Position numbers and translations under genes: made by a program
The notes under the pieces: model-generated
Databases searched by the model: none
What the model saw: only the letters and a program-made list of their open reading frames with translations
What the model was told of the DNA's origin: nothing
Part shown: positions 28,295 through 36,668 of the stretch, one piece after another
Layout of the letters: the number at the start of each line of letters is the position of its first letter
Numbering within the stretch: position 1 is the stretch's first letter
Source of the DNA: Falsiroseomonas oleicola
GTDB taxonomy: Bacteria > Pseudomonadota > Alphaproteobacteria > Acetobacterales > Acetobacteraceae
Direction of reading: 5' to 3'
NCBI RefSeq assembly: GCF_019029495.1
Contig: NZ_JAERQM010000006.1
Location: forward strand, 15,115 to 79,114
Length of the DNA: 64,000 bases

Positions 28295-29806
28295 ATGCCT
28301 GCCTACACCCATCCGACGCCCGAAGCCCCGAGCACCGATCCCTTCGCCCTGGCCAAGGCCATGTCCGGCCTGCATTTCATCGGCGGGCGCTATGTGCCCG
28401 CCGGGTCCGGCGCGACCTTTGCCGTGGTCAATCCCGCGACAGGCGCGCAGGTGGCCACCGCGGCGGAAGGCGATGCGGCGGATGTGGATGCCGCCGTACA
28501 GGATGCGGCCAAGGCCCAGAAGGCTTGGGCCAAGGTGCCGGCCCGCAAGCGTGGCGCCCTGGTGCATGCCTGCGCGGCGGCCATCCGCACCCATGTCGAT
28601 GAGCTCGGCCTGCTGATCGCGCTGGAGACCGGCAAGGCGCTGCGCACCGAATCCCGCGTCGAGGCCAATGTCGTGGCCGATGTCTTCGAATTCTTCGGCG
28701 GGCTCGGCGGCGAATTGAAGGGCGAGAGCGTGCCCTTCGCCCCCGATGTGCTGTCGGTGACGGTGCGGGAGCCGCTGGGCGTGGTCGGCGCCATCATCCC
28801 CTGGAACGTGCCGATGCTGCTGATGGCGCTGAAGGTCGCGCCGGCGCTGGTGGCGGGCAATGCCGTGGTCGTGAAGTCGGCCGAGGAAGCGCCGCTCGCC
28901 GTGCTGCGCATCTGCGAGATCATGAACCGCATCCTGCCGCCGGGCGTGTTCAACATGGTCTCCGGCCAGGGTCCGGAATGCGGCGCGCCGCTGGTGGCGC
29001 ATCCTCTGGTCAGGAAGGTGACCTTCACCGGTTCGGTCGAGACCGGAAAGATCGTGGCCAAGGCCGCCGCCGAGAAGCTGATCCCGGTGACGCTGGAGCT
29101 CGGCGGCAAGTCACCGATGATCGTCTTCGCCGATTGCAACTTCGACAAGACGGTCTCCGGCGCCATCACCTCCATGCGCTTCACCCGCCAGGGGCAGAGC
29201 TGCACGGCCGCCAGCCGCATCTATGTCGAACGCCCGATCTTCGACCGCTTCGTCAGCGCGATGAAGGACGCCGTTGACAAGATGGTGATGGGCGACCCGC
29301 TGGATGAGAAGACCGACATCGGCACCATCATCAGCCAGGGCCAGTTCGACAAGGTCCAGGCTTTTATCGATGAAGGCACGAAGACTCCGGGCGCCAACGC
29401 CCTGGTCTGCTCCGCCATGCCCGCCGACCCCGCGTTGAAGAAGGGCCTGTTCATCCGGCCGGTGATCTTCACCGGCCTCGATGGGTCGAGCCGCCTGGTG
29501 CGGGAGGAGATCTTCGGCCCGGTCACCGTCATCCAGCCCTTCGACGATGCGGAGACGGTGCTGGCGGAGGCGAATGATTCCGAATACGGCCTGGCGGCCA
29601 GCCTCTGGACCAACAACCTGAAGATCGGCCTGGACCTCGCGCACCGGCTGGAGGCGGGGCTGGTGCAGATCAACCAGAACCTCGTGGTGCAGGCCAACCT
29701 CAGCTACGGCGGCGTGAAGTCCTCCGGCCTCGGCAAGGAAGCCTCGCTGGAGGCGATGCTGGAACACTTCACCCATAAGAAGACGATCATGGTGAATATG
29801 GGCTAA
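28295..29806 (+). CDS. NAD(P)-dependent aldehyde dehydrogenase
   Basis: Full-length ALDH superfamily enzyme (503 residues): GVVGAIIPWNVPMLLMALKV (cofactor binding), FTGSVETGKIV, LELGGKSPMIV (general-base Glu) and RQGQSCTAASRIYVERP (catalytic Cys). EEIFGPVTVIQPF is near the end. It oxidises an aldehyde to its acid in the cytosol; the natural substrate is not clear. It follows the Bug gene by 60 bases, so the two are probably cotranscribed. A perfect 14-bp inverted repeat lies just after its stop. Confidence 0.94.
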   Translation: MPAYTHPTPEAPSTDPFALAKAMSGLHFIGGRYVPAGSGATFAVVNPATGAQVATAAEGDAADVDAAVQDAAKAQKAWAKVPARKRGALVHACAAAIRTHVDELGLLIALETGKALRTESRVEANVVADVFEFFGGLGGELKGESVPFAPDVLSVTVREPLGVVGAIIPWNVPMLLMALKVAPALVAGNAVVVKSAEEAPLAVLRICEIMNRILPPGVFNMVSGQGPECGAPLVAHPLVRKVTFTGSVETGKIVAKAAAEKLIPVTLELGGKSPMIVFADCNFDKTVSGAITSMRFTRQGQSCTAASRIYVERPIFDRFVSAMKDAVDKMVMGDPLDEKTDIGTIISQGQFDKVQAFIDEGTKTPGANALVCSAMPADPALKKGLFIRPVIFTGLDGSSRLVREEIFGPVTVIQPFDDAETVLAEANDSEYGLAASLWTNNLKIGLDLAHRLEAGLVQINQNLVVQANLSYGGVKSSGLGKEASLEAMLEHFTHKKTIMVNMG

Positions 29807-29817
29807 AAGACCGCACT

Positions 29818-29861
29818 GCCATCAAAATGGCCACGGCTGTTCCGCGAGCCATTTTGATGGC
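29818..29861. terminator. Perfect 14-bp inverted repeat between convergent genes
   Basis: GCCATCAAAATGGC (29818-29831) and GCCATTTTGATGGC (29848-29861) are exact reverse complements separated by 16 bases, which contain a small CGG/CCG stem. It lies between the stops of the aldehyde dehydrogenase (29806) and the opposite-strand AIPR gene (29874). A bidirectional terminator is likely, although no strong T-run follows on the plus strand. It also coincides with the border of AT-rich DNA. Confidence 0.6.
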
Positions 29862-29873
29862 GGCATCAATCGC

Positions 29874-31634
29874 CTATTTCTGTGTCTGGACATGTTTTGC
29901 AAACTTTCGGTAGGTTTCCGCATTCGATCCCGCGGTAGCCTGCACAAGTGTTCGGAAAAGACTAATAGATTTGCTTGCCCGCTCGTTACTCTTCAGCCCA
30001 TCGCCAAGGACGTCGAGAAGATGCTGGCAAAACGGCGAGACAGTCTGAACTATGTCACCCCAATGCTGCGTCGCCTGCTGCGGCGAAACCTTATTGCCAA
30101 AGGAGATGCGTGAAGTCGATGCAATCCTTTTTCCGAGAAAAGTTTCTAGGCACGAAGCGACGGCGGACACAAAAAGATATGTTGATCCTCGATGCCGGAA
30201 ATACGAAAGAAGCTCCTGTTCCTGCTCAGTAAGCCCCACATCAGATTTTGATCGCGCAACAAGGTGTTTTTTTGAATTCTCCACCGATCGCAAAAGCGCG
30301 TAGCAAAAAACGAGGTGAGCGCCGGTGGTGCGTTCGTTAAAAAACCTGGAATACAAATTATCTTGTATCCAGATGTCGCTCTTTTGGTTGTAGGCGGCAA
30401 CAGGATCCTGATGAACAGCCGCGAGAGCTTGCCCTACGGTGTACGAAGGTAGCAGATTTTTGTTTCTTGCAATCAAATCGCGATGACCTCCCCGACGCCC
30501 GCCTTCGTATTTCGCGCTGGGAATTTCTCCTATTTCCTCCCTCAACCTTCTCTGAATTCTATCGGTGCTGCGAAAATCGGACGCTGTGACCTTATTCTGC
30601 AAATTATTGAATTGAATTATATCATAGACTAGGTCGGCATTCTTGGTTTCTACAAACCGCGCAGGGACCAGTGCGGTCGGATTGGGAAGCTTGGGCAGTG
30701 AACCAATTGCGCCCGTTGTTTGCGCTCCATTGACAATGGAAATGCCTTTGATGCGAAGCTGAAGTTTTCCCTTAACGGTTTCTGACGAAAATTCGTGAGT
30801 AAGAGCCGTTATGCCGTTATTAAATGCCCAGAAATCTCCAGGTTTTGTTTCTGCTGTCTTTTTGATTCCGTTATTGATGTTCGCGTCACTTTGGCGAGAC
30901 CCCAAGTAATCTCGGACATTGGCCGAAAAAAGCTTGGTGCGGTGTTTTTTGAATAGGCGATAGAGATTTCGTGCTGGTATTGCGGTCACATAAGCTTTCC
31001 AGTTTTCATTTTTTATTTCGAAGCCTGCCTGAATTTCGATAACTACTTCTTCATTTACGAGTATAGGCGACAGCGTCTCCTGGTACATGTCTTCAATGGT
31101 GGAAAGGCCCACCTCTAAAGCGCTTAAGGTGACATTAGAGTTAGAGTACAACGCATTTATAAGATGCCGCCCCGTGGATTCTACCGTTGAGAGTTCATCT
31201 TTGACATTGGTGGATTCTGGGAGGTTGTGCACATACCATGCTTCAACTCGCTTGATATCTCCGCCAACAATTGCTGAGCGCAGCGCTCCAGCGGCAGATT
31301 GCAGCCTTTCGGGCAAATCATGTAGCTCCCGTTGAAGGAGCCAACCGATAGCGGTATTTAAATCAGCCGCCTTATTCGCGGGAGCGCTACTTCTGTTTTT
31401 CGCTGAACAATAACACTGCGCTATAATCGCCACACCTTCGTCGCGATCAATAAAAATTATATCGCATTTTTTGTCATCACTGCCGTCGGTCACTGACTCC
31501 GCGGCTACGCTGTGTATATCATCTATTGCAAATCTTAAATTAAGCGCGAATAATCCTATTGCATTATCGCCATACTGGGATAGATCGTCCCTCGCACTTA
31601 GCGCATGTTGCCAGCTTGGCTGATCGTCGGTCAC
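29874..31634 (-). CDS. AIPR-family (abortive infection phage resistance) protein
   Basis: The central block LFSANVRDYLGSRQSDANIN, then GDFWAFNNGITALTHEF and IKGISIVNGAQTTGAIGSL, is the AIPR signature. The N-terminus (about 25-75) looks like a restriction-endonuclease fold (GSDDKKCDIIFIDRDEGVAI), but the usual Q-x-K reads AQCYCS, so the catalytic Lys may be absent or shifted. 586 residues. GTG 31634 has a strong AGGAGG site. The gene is much more AT-rich than both flanks and stands alone, with no methylase or other defence gene nearby. Phage defence is the family's known association, not shown here. Confidence 0.85.
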   Translation of the reverse strand: MTDDQPSWQHALSARDDLSQYGDNAIGLFALNLRFAIDDIHSVAAESVTDGSDDKKCDIIFIDRDEGVAIIAQCYCSAKNRSSAPANKAADLNTAIGWLLQRELHDLPERLQSAAGALRSAIVGGDIKRVEAWYVHNLPESTNVKDELSTVESTGRHLINALYSNSNVTLSALEVGLSTIEDMYQETLSPILVNEEVVIEIQAGFEIKNENWKAYVTAIPARNLYRLFKKHRTKLFSANVRDYLGSRQSDANINNGIKKTAETKPGDFWAFNNGITALTHEFSSETVKGKLQLRIKGISIVNGAQTTGAIGSLPKLPNPTALVPARFVETKNADLVYDIIQFNNLQNKVTASDFRSTDRIQRRLREEIGEIPSAKYEGGRRGGHRDLIARNKNLLPSYTVGQALAAVHQDPVAAYNQKSDIWIQDNLYSRFFNERTTGAHLVFCYALLRSVENSKKHLVARSKSDVGLTEQEQELLSYFRHRGSTYLFVSAVASCLETFLGKRIASTSRISFGNKVSPQQATQHWGDIVQTVSPFCQHLLDVLGDGLKSNERASKSISLFRTLVQATAGSNAETYRKFAKHVQTQK

Positions 31635-31788
31635 GCGCGCCTCCTGTTACATTATTCTCATTGTAGCTTCGAATCCATTATCTTGAATCTTGCAACTTCG
31701 CAATGTGCTTGGTGTGACTTTGATCATCCCGGGTCTGGATGTCACCCAACCCTTCCCTTCCCGCCGCATCCGGTCCATCTGGCGGCCC

Positions 31789-34128
31789 ATGCGCTTCCTC
31801 CTCGGCTTCCTCGCCCGCCTGATCCCCTTCGGCGTCCTGATCGCCGCCCTGGGCGTCGCCTTCGCGGCGGCGCTGGTCTTCACCTCCCTGCCCGATATCC
31901 GGGAGGAGCAGACCCTGCCGGGCCTGTCCGCGCCGGTCGCCATCAGCCTCGACAGCCACGGCATTCCCCGCATCCGCGCGGAGAATGAACAGGATGCGGC
32001 CCGGGCGCTGGGCTACCTGCATGCGCGGGACCGCATGTTCCAGATGGAGGCGATGCGCCGCAGCGCCGCCGGCCGGCTGGCCGAGATCGGCGGTGCCTCC
32101 GCGCTCCGCCTCGACCGCTTCTCTCGCACCCTCGGCCTGATGCAGCGGGCCGAGGCGGATTTCGCGGCGCTCGATCCCGAGACCCGCGCCATGCTGGAAG
32201 CCTATGCCGAGGGGGTGAATGCGCTGATCGCCATTCGCGGCCGCCTCGCCGCCCCGGAATTCCTGGTAATGGGGGAGCCTGAGCCCTGGCGACCCGCCCA
32301 TTCCCTGCTCTGGGGCAAGGTCATGGGCCTGTGGCTGTCGGGCAATTGGCGACGGGAGCTGGAGCGGGCGCGGCTGGAAGCCGCGCTGCCGGCGGACAAG
32401 GTCGAGGACCTCTGGCCGCGCGATGCCAGCCCGGGCCGCGCCGACCTCGCCGCCCTGCCGCCGGGGCTGAACCTGGACCGCATCCTGGCCGCGATCCCGG
32501 TCTTTGGCCAGGACGCGCCCCTGCCCGGCTCGGCCTCCAACGCCTGGGCCGTTGCGCCGGGTCGCAGCGCCAGCGGCGCGCCGCTGCTGGCGAACGACCC
32601 GCATCTCGGCTTCAACGCGCCGGTCCTCTGGTATCTGGCGCGGATCGAGCTGCCGGACGGCCAGTTCCGCGCCGGTGCCACCGCGCCCGGCGTGCCCGGC
32701 ATCGTCATCGGCCGCAACCAGTCCCTCGCCTGGGGCTTCACCACCACCCATTCGGACACGCAGGACGTCTTCGTGGAGCGTCTGGCCGGACCCGACGCCT
32801 ATCTCACCCCCGATGGCCCCCGCCCCTTCACCCTGCGCGAGGAACGCATCTCGGTGCGTGGGCAGGAGGAGGCGGAGGTGCTGAGGGTGCGGGAGACGCG
32901 GCACGGCCCGGTGATCTCCGACCTCGACCCGGCGGAAACCCCGCAGGGCCATGTGCTGGCCGTCGCCATGGCGAATCTCGCCCCGGATGACACCGCCGCC
33001 GCCTCCCTGCTGCGGCTGAACCGCGCGACTTCGGTCGCGGAGGCGCGTGACGCTGCGTCCCTGTTCAGCAGCCCACCGCAGACCCTGCTGGTGGCCGATG
33101 CCGCCGGCCGGATCGCGCAATACCTGGTCGGCCGCACGCCGATCCGTGCCAGCGGCGATGGCAGCCTGCCGGCGCGGGGCTGGGATGGCAGCATGGACTG
33201 GCAGGGCTTCGTGCCCTTCGACGCCATGGCGCATATCGAGGATCCGGAATCGGGCCTGATCGCCAATGCCAATTCCCGCGCGGCCCCGGCGGACCATCCG
33301 GTCTTCCTCGGGCGGGACTGGTTCGGCGACTGGCGCCTGCGCCGCATCCGCGAATTGCTGGCCGCGCGCCCCCGCCACGATGCCGCCGGCTTCGCGGCCA
33401 TGCAGAACGACGTGGTCTCGCCGCTCGCGCGCGAATTGCTGCCGGTGCTGCGGGCGGTGACGCCGCCGGCGGGCCTTGCCGCGCGGGCCCATGCGCTGCT
33501 GGCGGATTGGGACGGCGCGATGCGCGCCGATGCACCGCAGCCGCTGATCCACCACGCCTGGCTGCGCCGCTTCCGCCAATTGGTGCTGCAGCAAGGCGGC
33601 GCGCCGGAGGGCACGGCGGCTGGGCCGGAATTCCTGGCCCGGCTGTTGCTCGACCAGGCCCGCGGAACTGCCTGGTGCGGGGCTGAAGGCTGCGGCCCTC
33701 TGCTGTCCCGCGCACTGGGCGAGGCGGTGGCGGAACTGGACTCGGCGCAGGGCAGCGACCCCACCGCCTGGCGCTGGGGCACCGCCCATGTCGCCGCCTT
33801 CGAACACCCGCTGCTGCGCTTCGTCCCCCTGCTGGGCCGGCTGACGCGGCTGGAGGTGCCCACCGGCGGCGACAACGAGACCCTGTCCCGTGGCGGCATG
33901 CGGGAGGCTGGCGCCAATCCCTTCGCGCATCTGCATGGGGCGGGGCTGCGCATGGTGGCGGATCTGGCGGATGCGGATGGGCTTCTGGCCATGATCGCCA
34001 CCGGCCAATCGGGTCACCCCATGTCAGACAATTTCGCATCGCTGCTGCAACCATGGCGATCCGGTGACGTTCTGAGGCTCGGAAGGCAGCCGGAGGTCGA
34101 GTCCGGTTCGATACGCCTTACCCCGTGA
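31789..34128 (+). CDS. Penicillin acylase family (Ntn-hydrolase) protein
   Basis: A 779-residue penicillin-amidase superfamily protein. Residues 1-30 are a membrane anchor or signal (FLLGFLARLIPFGVLIAALG). VAISLDSHGIPRIRAENEQD and YLHARDRMFQMEAMRRSAAG are the conserved N-terminal part. GSASNAWAVAPGRSASG marks the autocleavage site, with Ser of SNAW as the likely N-terminal nucleophile after processing. NDPHLGFNAPVLWYL and FTTTHSDTQDVFVE follow. It probably hydrolyses amides in the periplasm (acyl-homoserine lactone or beta-lactam side chains in relatives). ATG 31789 precedes the hydrophobic segment. Confidence 0.92.
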   Translation: MRFLLGFLARLIPFGVLIAALGVAFAAALVFTSLPDIREEQTLPGLSAPVAISLDSHGIPRIRAENEQDAARALGYLHARDRMFQMEAMRRSAAGRLAEIGGASALRLDRFSRTLGLMQRAEADFAALDPETRAMLEAYAEGVNALIAIRGRLAAPEFLVMGEPEPWRPAHSLLWGKVMGLWLSGNWRRELERARLEAALPADKVEDLWPRDASPGRADLAALPPGLNLDRILAAIPVFGQDAPLPGSASNAWAVAPGRSASGAPLLANDPHLGFNAPVLWYLARIELPDGQFRAGATAPGVPGIVIGRNQSLAWGFTTTHSDTQDVFVERLAGPDAYLTPDGPRPFTLREERISVRGQEEAEVLRVRETRHGPVISDLDPAETPQGHVLAVAMANLAPDDTAAASLLRLNRATSVAEARDAASLFSSPPQTLLVADAAGRIAQYLVGRTPIRASGDGSLPARGWDGSMDWQGFVPFDAMAHIEDPESGLIANANSRAAPADHPVFLGRDWFGDWRLRRIRELLAARPRHDAAGFAAMQNDVVSPLARELLPVLRAVTPPAGLAARAHALLADWDGAMRADAPQPLIHHAWLRRFRQLVLQQGGAPEGTAAGPEFLARLLLDQARGTAWCGAEGCGPLLSRALGEAVAELDSAQGSDPTAWRWGTAHVAAFEHPLLRFVPLLGRLTRLEVPTGGDNETLSRGGMREAGANPFAHLHGAGLRMVADLADADGLLAMIATGQSGHPMSDNFASLLQPWRSGDVLRLGRQPEVESGSIRLTP

Positions 34129-34147
34129 ACCGCGCCGGAGCAGCCTT

Positions 34148-34627
34148 TTGTCCCAGTCCCCAGGTCCTTTCGACAGCGTGCCGGGGCGCCGGATCACCGC
34201 CTGGGTGATCGACGCGGCGCTGCTGCTGGTTCTGTCCTGGCTGGTCTGGGGCGGGGCCGCGCTGCTCGCCATGCTGACGCTGGGGTTTGCGGGGGGTCTG
34301 CTGCTGCTGCCCTGGGCGCTGCTGCTGCCGATTCTCTATGGCACGCTGTCCATCGCCTCCCCGCTCTCGGCCACGCCGGGACAGGCGGTGATGGGTCTGG
34401 CGGTGCGGTCGGAGGTGGATGGCGCGGCGCCGAGCCTGGGCCAGGCCTTCACCGCCACCACGCTCTACGCCCTGTCCTGGATGGCCGGTGGCATGCCGCT
34501 TCTGGCGGCGCTGTTCTCCTCCCGCCACCGCACCCTGCACGACCTGTTCTCGGACACGCTGGTGGTGCGCAGCGCCTATCTGGAAAAGGCGCGCAATCCC
34601 CGGGGTCTCGCCGCCGAGGATGGTTGA
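34148..34627 (+). CDS. RDD family membrane protein
   Basis: RDD-domain protein of 159 residues: GRRITAWVIDAALLLVLSWLVWGG (R and D in helix 1), LPILYGTLSIASPLSATPGQAVMGLAV and SRHRTLHDLFSDTLVV (conserved HD-L motif). Three to four membrane helices. Start is TTG 34148 with GGAG at 34135. It lies 19 bases after the penicillin acylase gene and before bpt. RDD proteins have no general function; some act as Na+/H+ antiporters. Confidence 0.85.
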   Translation: MSQSPGPFDSVPGRRITAWVIDAALLLVLSWLVWGGAALLAMLTLGFAGGLLLLPWALLLPILYGTLSIASPLSATPGQAVMGLAVRSEVDGAAPSLGQAFTATTLYALSWMAGGMPLLAALFSSRHRTLHDLFSDTLVVRSAYLEKARNPRGLAAEDG

Positions 34628-34665
34628 TTTGCGGCCGGCGAAGGCCGACACTCTCCCGCAATCAG

Positions 34666-35442
34666 ATGCTCCATCGCCCCGCACGCCGTCCGCAATTCTT
34701 TTACACGACCGCGCCGCTACCCTGCCCCTATCTGGCCGGGCGGACGGAACGGAAGATCGTGACCGAGCTGTCGGGCGCGGAAGCGGAGCCGCTGCATGAC
34801 CGCCTGTCCCGCGCCGGCTTCCGCCGCAGCCACAACATCGCCTATTCGCCGGTCTGCCCGGGCTGCCGCGCCTGTATCCCGATCCGCATCGTCGCCGGCG
34901 CCTTCCTGCCGGATCGCACCCAGCGCCGTGTTTTTCGCCAGAATGCCGATCTGACGGCCGCGGAGCTGCCGGCGCGGGCCAGCGCCGAGCAGTTCAGCCT
35001 GTTCCAGCGCTACCAGGGCGCGCGCCACGGCGATGGCGACATGGCGGCGATGGGATTCTACGACTATCGCGCGATGGTCGAGGACACGCCGATCACCACC
35101 GGCGTGGTCGAATTCCGCGACCAGACCGGCCGGCTGGTCGCCGCCTGCCTGACCGACTGGCTCTCCGACGGCCTGTCGGCCGTCTATTCCTTCTACGAGG
35201 CCGAGCCGGGCCGCCGCAGCCTGGGCACCTATATCGTGCTGTGGCTGGTGGCCCGCGCCCGGGCGCTGGCGCTGCCCTATGTCTATCTCGGCTACTGGGT
35301 GCCACAGAGCACCAAGATGTCCTACAAGGCCCGCTTCCGGCCGAGCGAGACCCTGGCGGGCGGCGTCTGGCGGGTGCTGAGCGAGCACCAGGACCATAGC
35401 GAGGCGCTGGCGCCCGAGGAAAAGCTGACCATCACGGGTTAG
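34666..35442 (+). CDS. bpt: Aspartate/glutamate leucyltransferase (L/F-type N-end rule)
   Basis: A Bpt/Ate1-family aminoacyl-tRNA transferase: FFYTTAPLPCPYLAGRTERK, YSPVCPGCRACIPIRI (conserved Cys pair region), FYDYRAMVEDTPI and YVYLGYWVPQSTKMSYKARF. It would add Leu to N-terminal Asp/Glu, marking proteins for ClpAP. ATG 34666 gives 258 residues; a TTG at 34624 overlapping the RDD stop would add 14 residues. The stop codon is inside the first copy of a 16-bp tandem repeat. Confidence 0.93.
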   Translation: MLHRPARRPQFFYTTAPLPCPYLAGRTERKIVTELSGAEAEPLHDRLSRAGFRRSHNIAYSPVCPGCRACIPIRIVAGAFLPDRTQRRVFRQNADLTAAELPARASAEQFSLFQRYQGARHGDGDMAAMGFYDYRAMVEDTPITTGVVEFRDQTGRLVAACLTDWLSDGLSAVYSFYEAEPGRRSLGTYIVLWLVARARALALPYVYLGYWVPQSTKMSYKARFRPSETLAGGVWRVLSEHQDHSEALAPEEKLTITG

Positions 35443-35479
35443 CTTAGACACGGGTTAGCTTAGACACGGGTTAGCTTAG
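35434..35479. repeat. Three 16-bp tandem repeats spanning two convergent stop codons
   Basis: The unit ACGGGTTAGCTTAGAC occurs at 35434-35449 and 35450-35465, with 14 bases of a third copy at 35466-35479. The first copy supplies the TAG of bpt (35440-35442). The third supplies the minus-strand TAA of the DUF900 gene (35476-35478). Every unit holds stops on both strands. Confidence 0.9.
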
Positions 35480-36609
35480 GCCAGCTGCAGCGTGGCGTGC
35501 CGCCGGAATTCACCCCCTGCCAATTGCTCCTCCGACGCCAGCAGTTGGCGGCGCGGGGTCGGCTTTCCGGCCAGGGCAGCGACCAGATCACCCCGGGCGC
35601 CCATGTCGTTGCGGTACCATTGATGCTGGATCAGGTCGTATTCCGAGCCCCCCGTCGGCAGCACCTGCCCCGGGGTGGCCCAGGACAGGCCGGGCCAGTA
35701 ATCCACCACCTGTATATTCGCCGGCAGCACCGCGAGGTCGTCCGGCCCGAAATGGCCCAGCCGGCGGCTGCCATGATTGGCGATCCTGCTCGCCAGGCTC
35801 AGCGTGGTGTCGCGGCTGATCGCCACCGTCACCTGCTCCGCCAGGTCGGCCAATATGCGCAGCGACATGCCCGGGGCGAAGGCGCCGGCATCGACATCGG
35901 CGGAGGCCATCACCGCATGGCCGAACAGCCCGCGCATTTCCCGCGTCATCAGGCCATTGTCGAGCGACAGCAGCCCATGCGCCAGGGCGTGGTTGCCCAT
36001 GGAATGGGCCAGCAGGGCCAGGCGCGGTGGTTCCCCGGCCACCCTCGCCCGCGCATTGCGGATTTGCGCCAGCAGGCGCGCCAGGGCCGGGCCGGCGGCC
36101 GCGGCGTCCCGCTGGTCACGCCAGTACTGCTCCTTTGCGCCGCCGATGAAGCCGCCGGAATCCGCTGCGATCAGCTTGCCGTCGGAGGGCCAGGAAAACA
36201 CCAGCGGTGCCAGCGCCAGCCCTTCCGCACCATAGAATTCAGAGATCTGCACGGCGCGCTTCACGGCTGATTCGAAGCTGTTGGAGAAGCCGTGGATGAA
36301 CAGCAGCGGCAGCGCCTTGGTCGCCGCGGCCCGCGTCAGCCAGACATCCAGCGTCTGGGCGCAATCCCCGCGCGTCGGATCGGCGAAATCATCGAGGCCC
36401 GTGATATCTGGGGTCCGCATCAGGTCGCGTCCCGCCTCCGTCGCCTCCGGCTTGCCCAGCAGTTCCACCTCCACCTCGCCCAGCAGCAGGCGCGACGGCG
36501 CGGCTTCCTCGGCATTCATGCCGAAGCCGGCATCCATCCTGGCGCGATTGGTGGCGAAGGTGATGGTAGCGGCGCCGCCCTTGGCGGTCTTCTTCGGCTT
36601 CTTGGCCAT
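35476..36609 (-). CDS. DUF900 alpha/beta hydrolase
   Basis: A 377-residue hydrolase of the DUF900 esterase/lipase group: ITFATNRARMDA at the start, LLFIHGFSNSFESAVKRAVQ, PLVFSWPSDGKLI (hallmark SWPS) and LALLAHSMGNHALAHGLL (nucleophile Ser in HSMG). The tail carries GMSLRILADLAEQVTV. The basic N-terminus (MAKKPKKTAKGG) is not a signal peptide. Substrate unknown. Confidence 0.88.
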   Translation of the reverse strand: MAKKPKKTAKGGAATITFATNRARMDAGFGMNAEEAAPSRLLLGEVEVELLGKPEATEAGRDLMRTPDITGLDDFADPTRGDCAQTLDVWLTRAAATKALPLLFIHGFSNSFESAVKRAVQISEFYGAEGLALAPLVFSWPSDGKLIAADSGGFIGGAKEQYWRDQRDAAAAGPALARLLAQIRNARARVAGEPPRLALLAHSMGNHALAHGLLSLDNGLMTREMRGLFGHAVMASADVDAGAFAPGMSLRILADLAEQVTVAISRDTTLSLASRIANHGSRRLGHFGPDDLAVLPANIQVVDYWPGLSWATPGQVLPTGGSEYDLIQHQWYRNDMGARGDLVAALAGKPTPRRQLLASEEQLAGGEFRRHATLQLA

Positions 36610-36668
36610 GCGGTCCTCCCCGGCCAGGGGAGCACAGCATGGTGGGCCGTTTCATGTCGAGTTCGGAA

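Noticed and set aside
29862-31788. Target-site duplication flanking the AIPR gene
   Set aside because: I searched both borders by eye and saw no matching direct repeats, and no transposase or integrase gene is present.
31678-34017. Long open frame on the minus strand opposite the penicillin acylase gene
   Set aside because: It is Gln/Arg/Gly-rich with no domain, a GC-rich antisense shadow of a well-supported gene.
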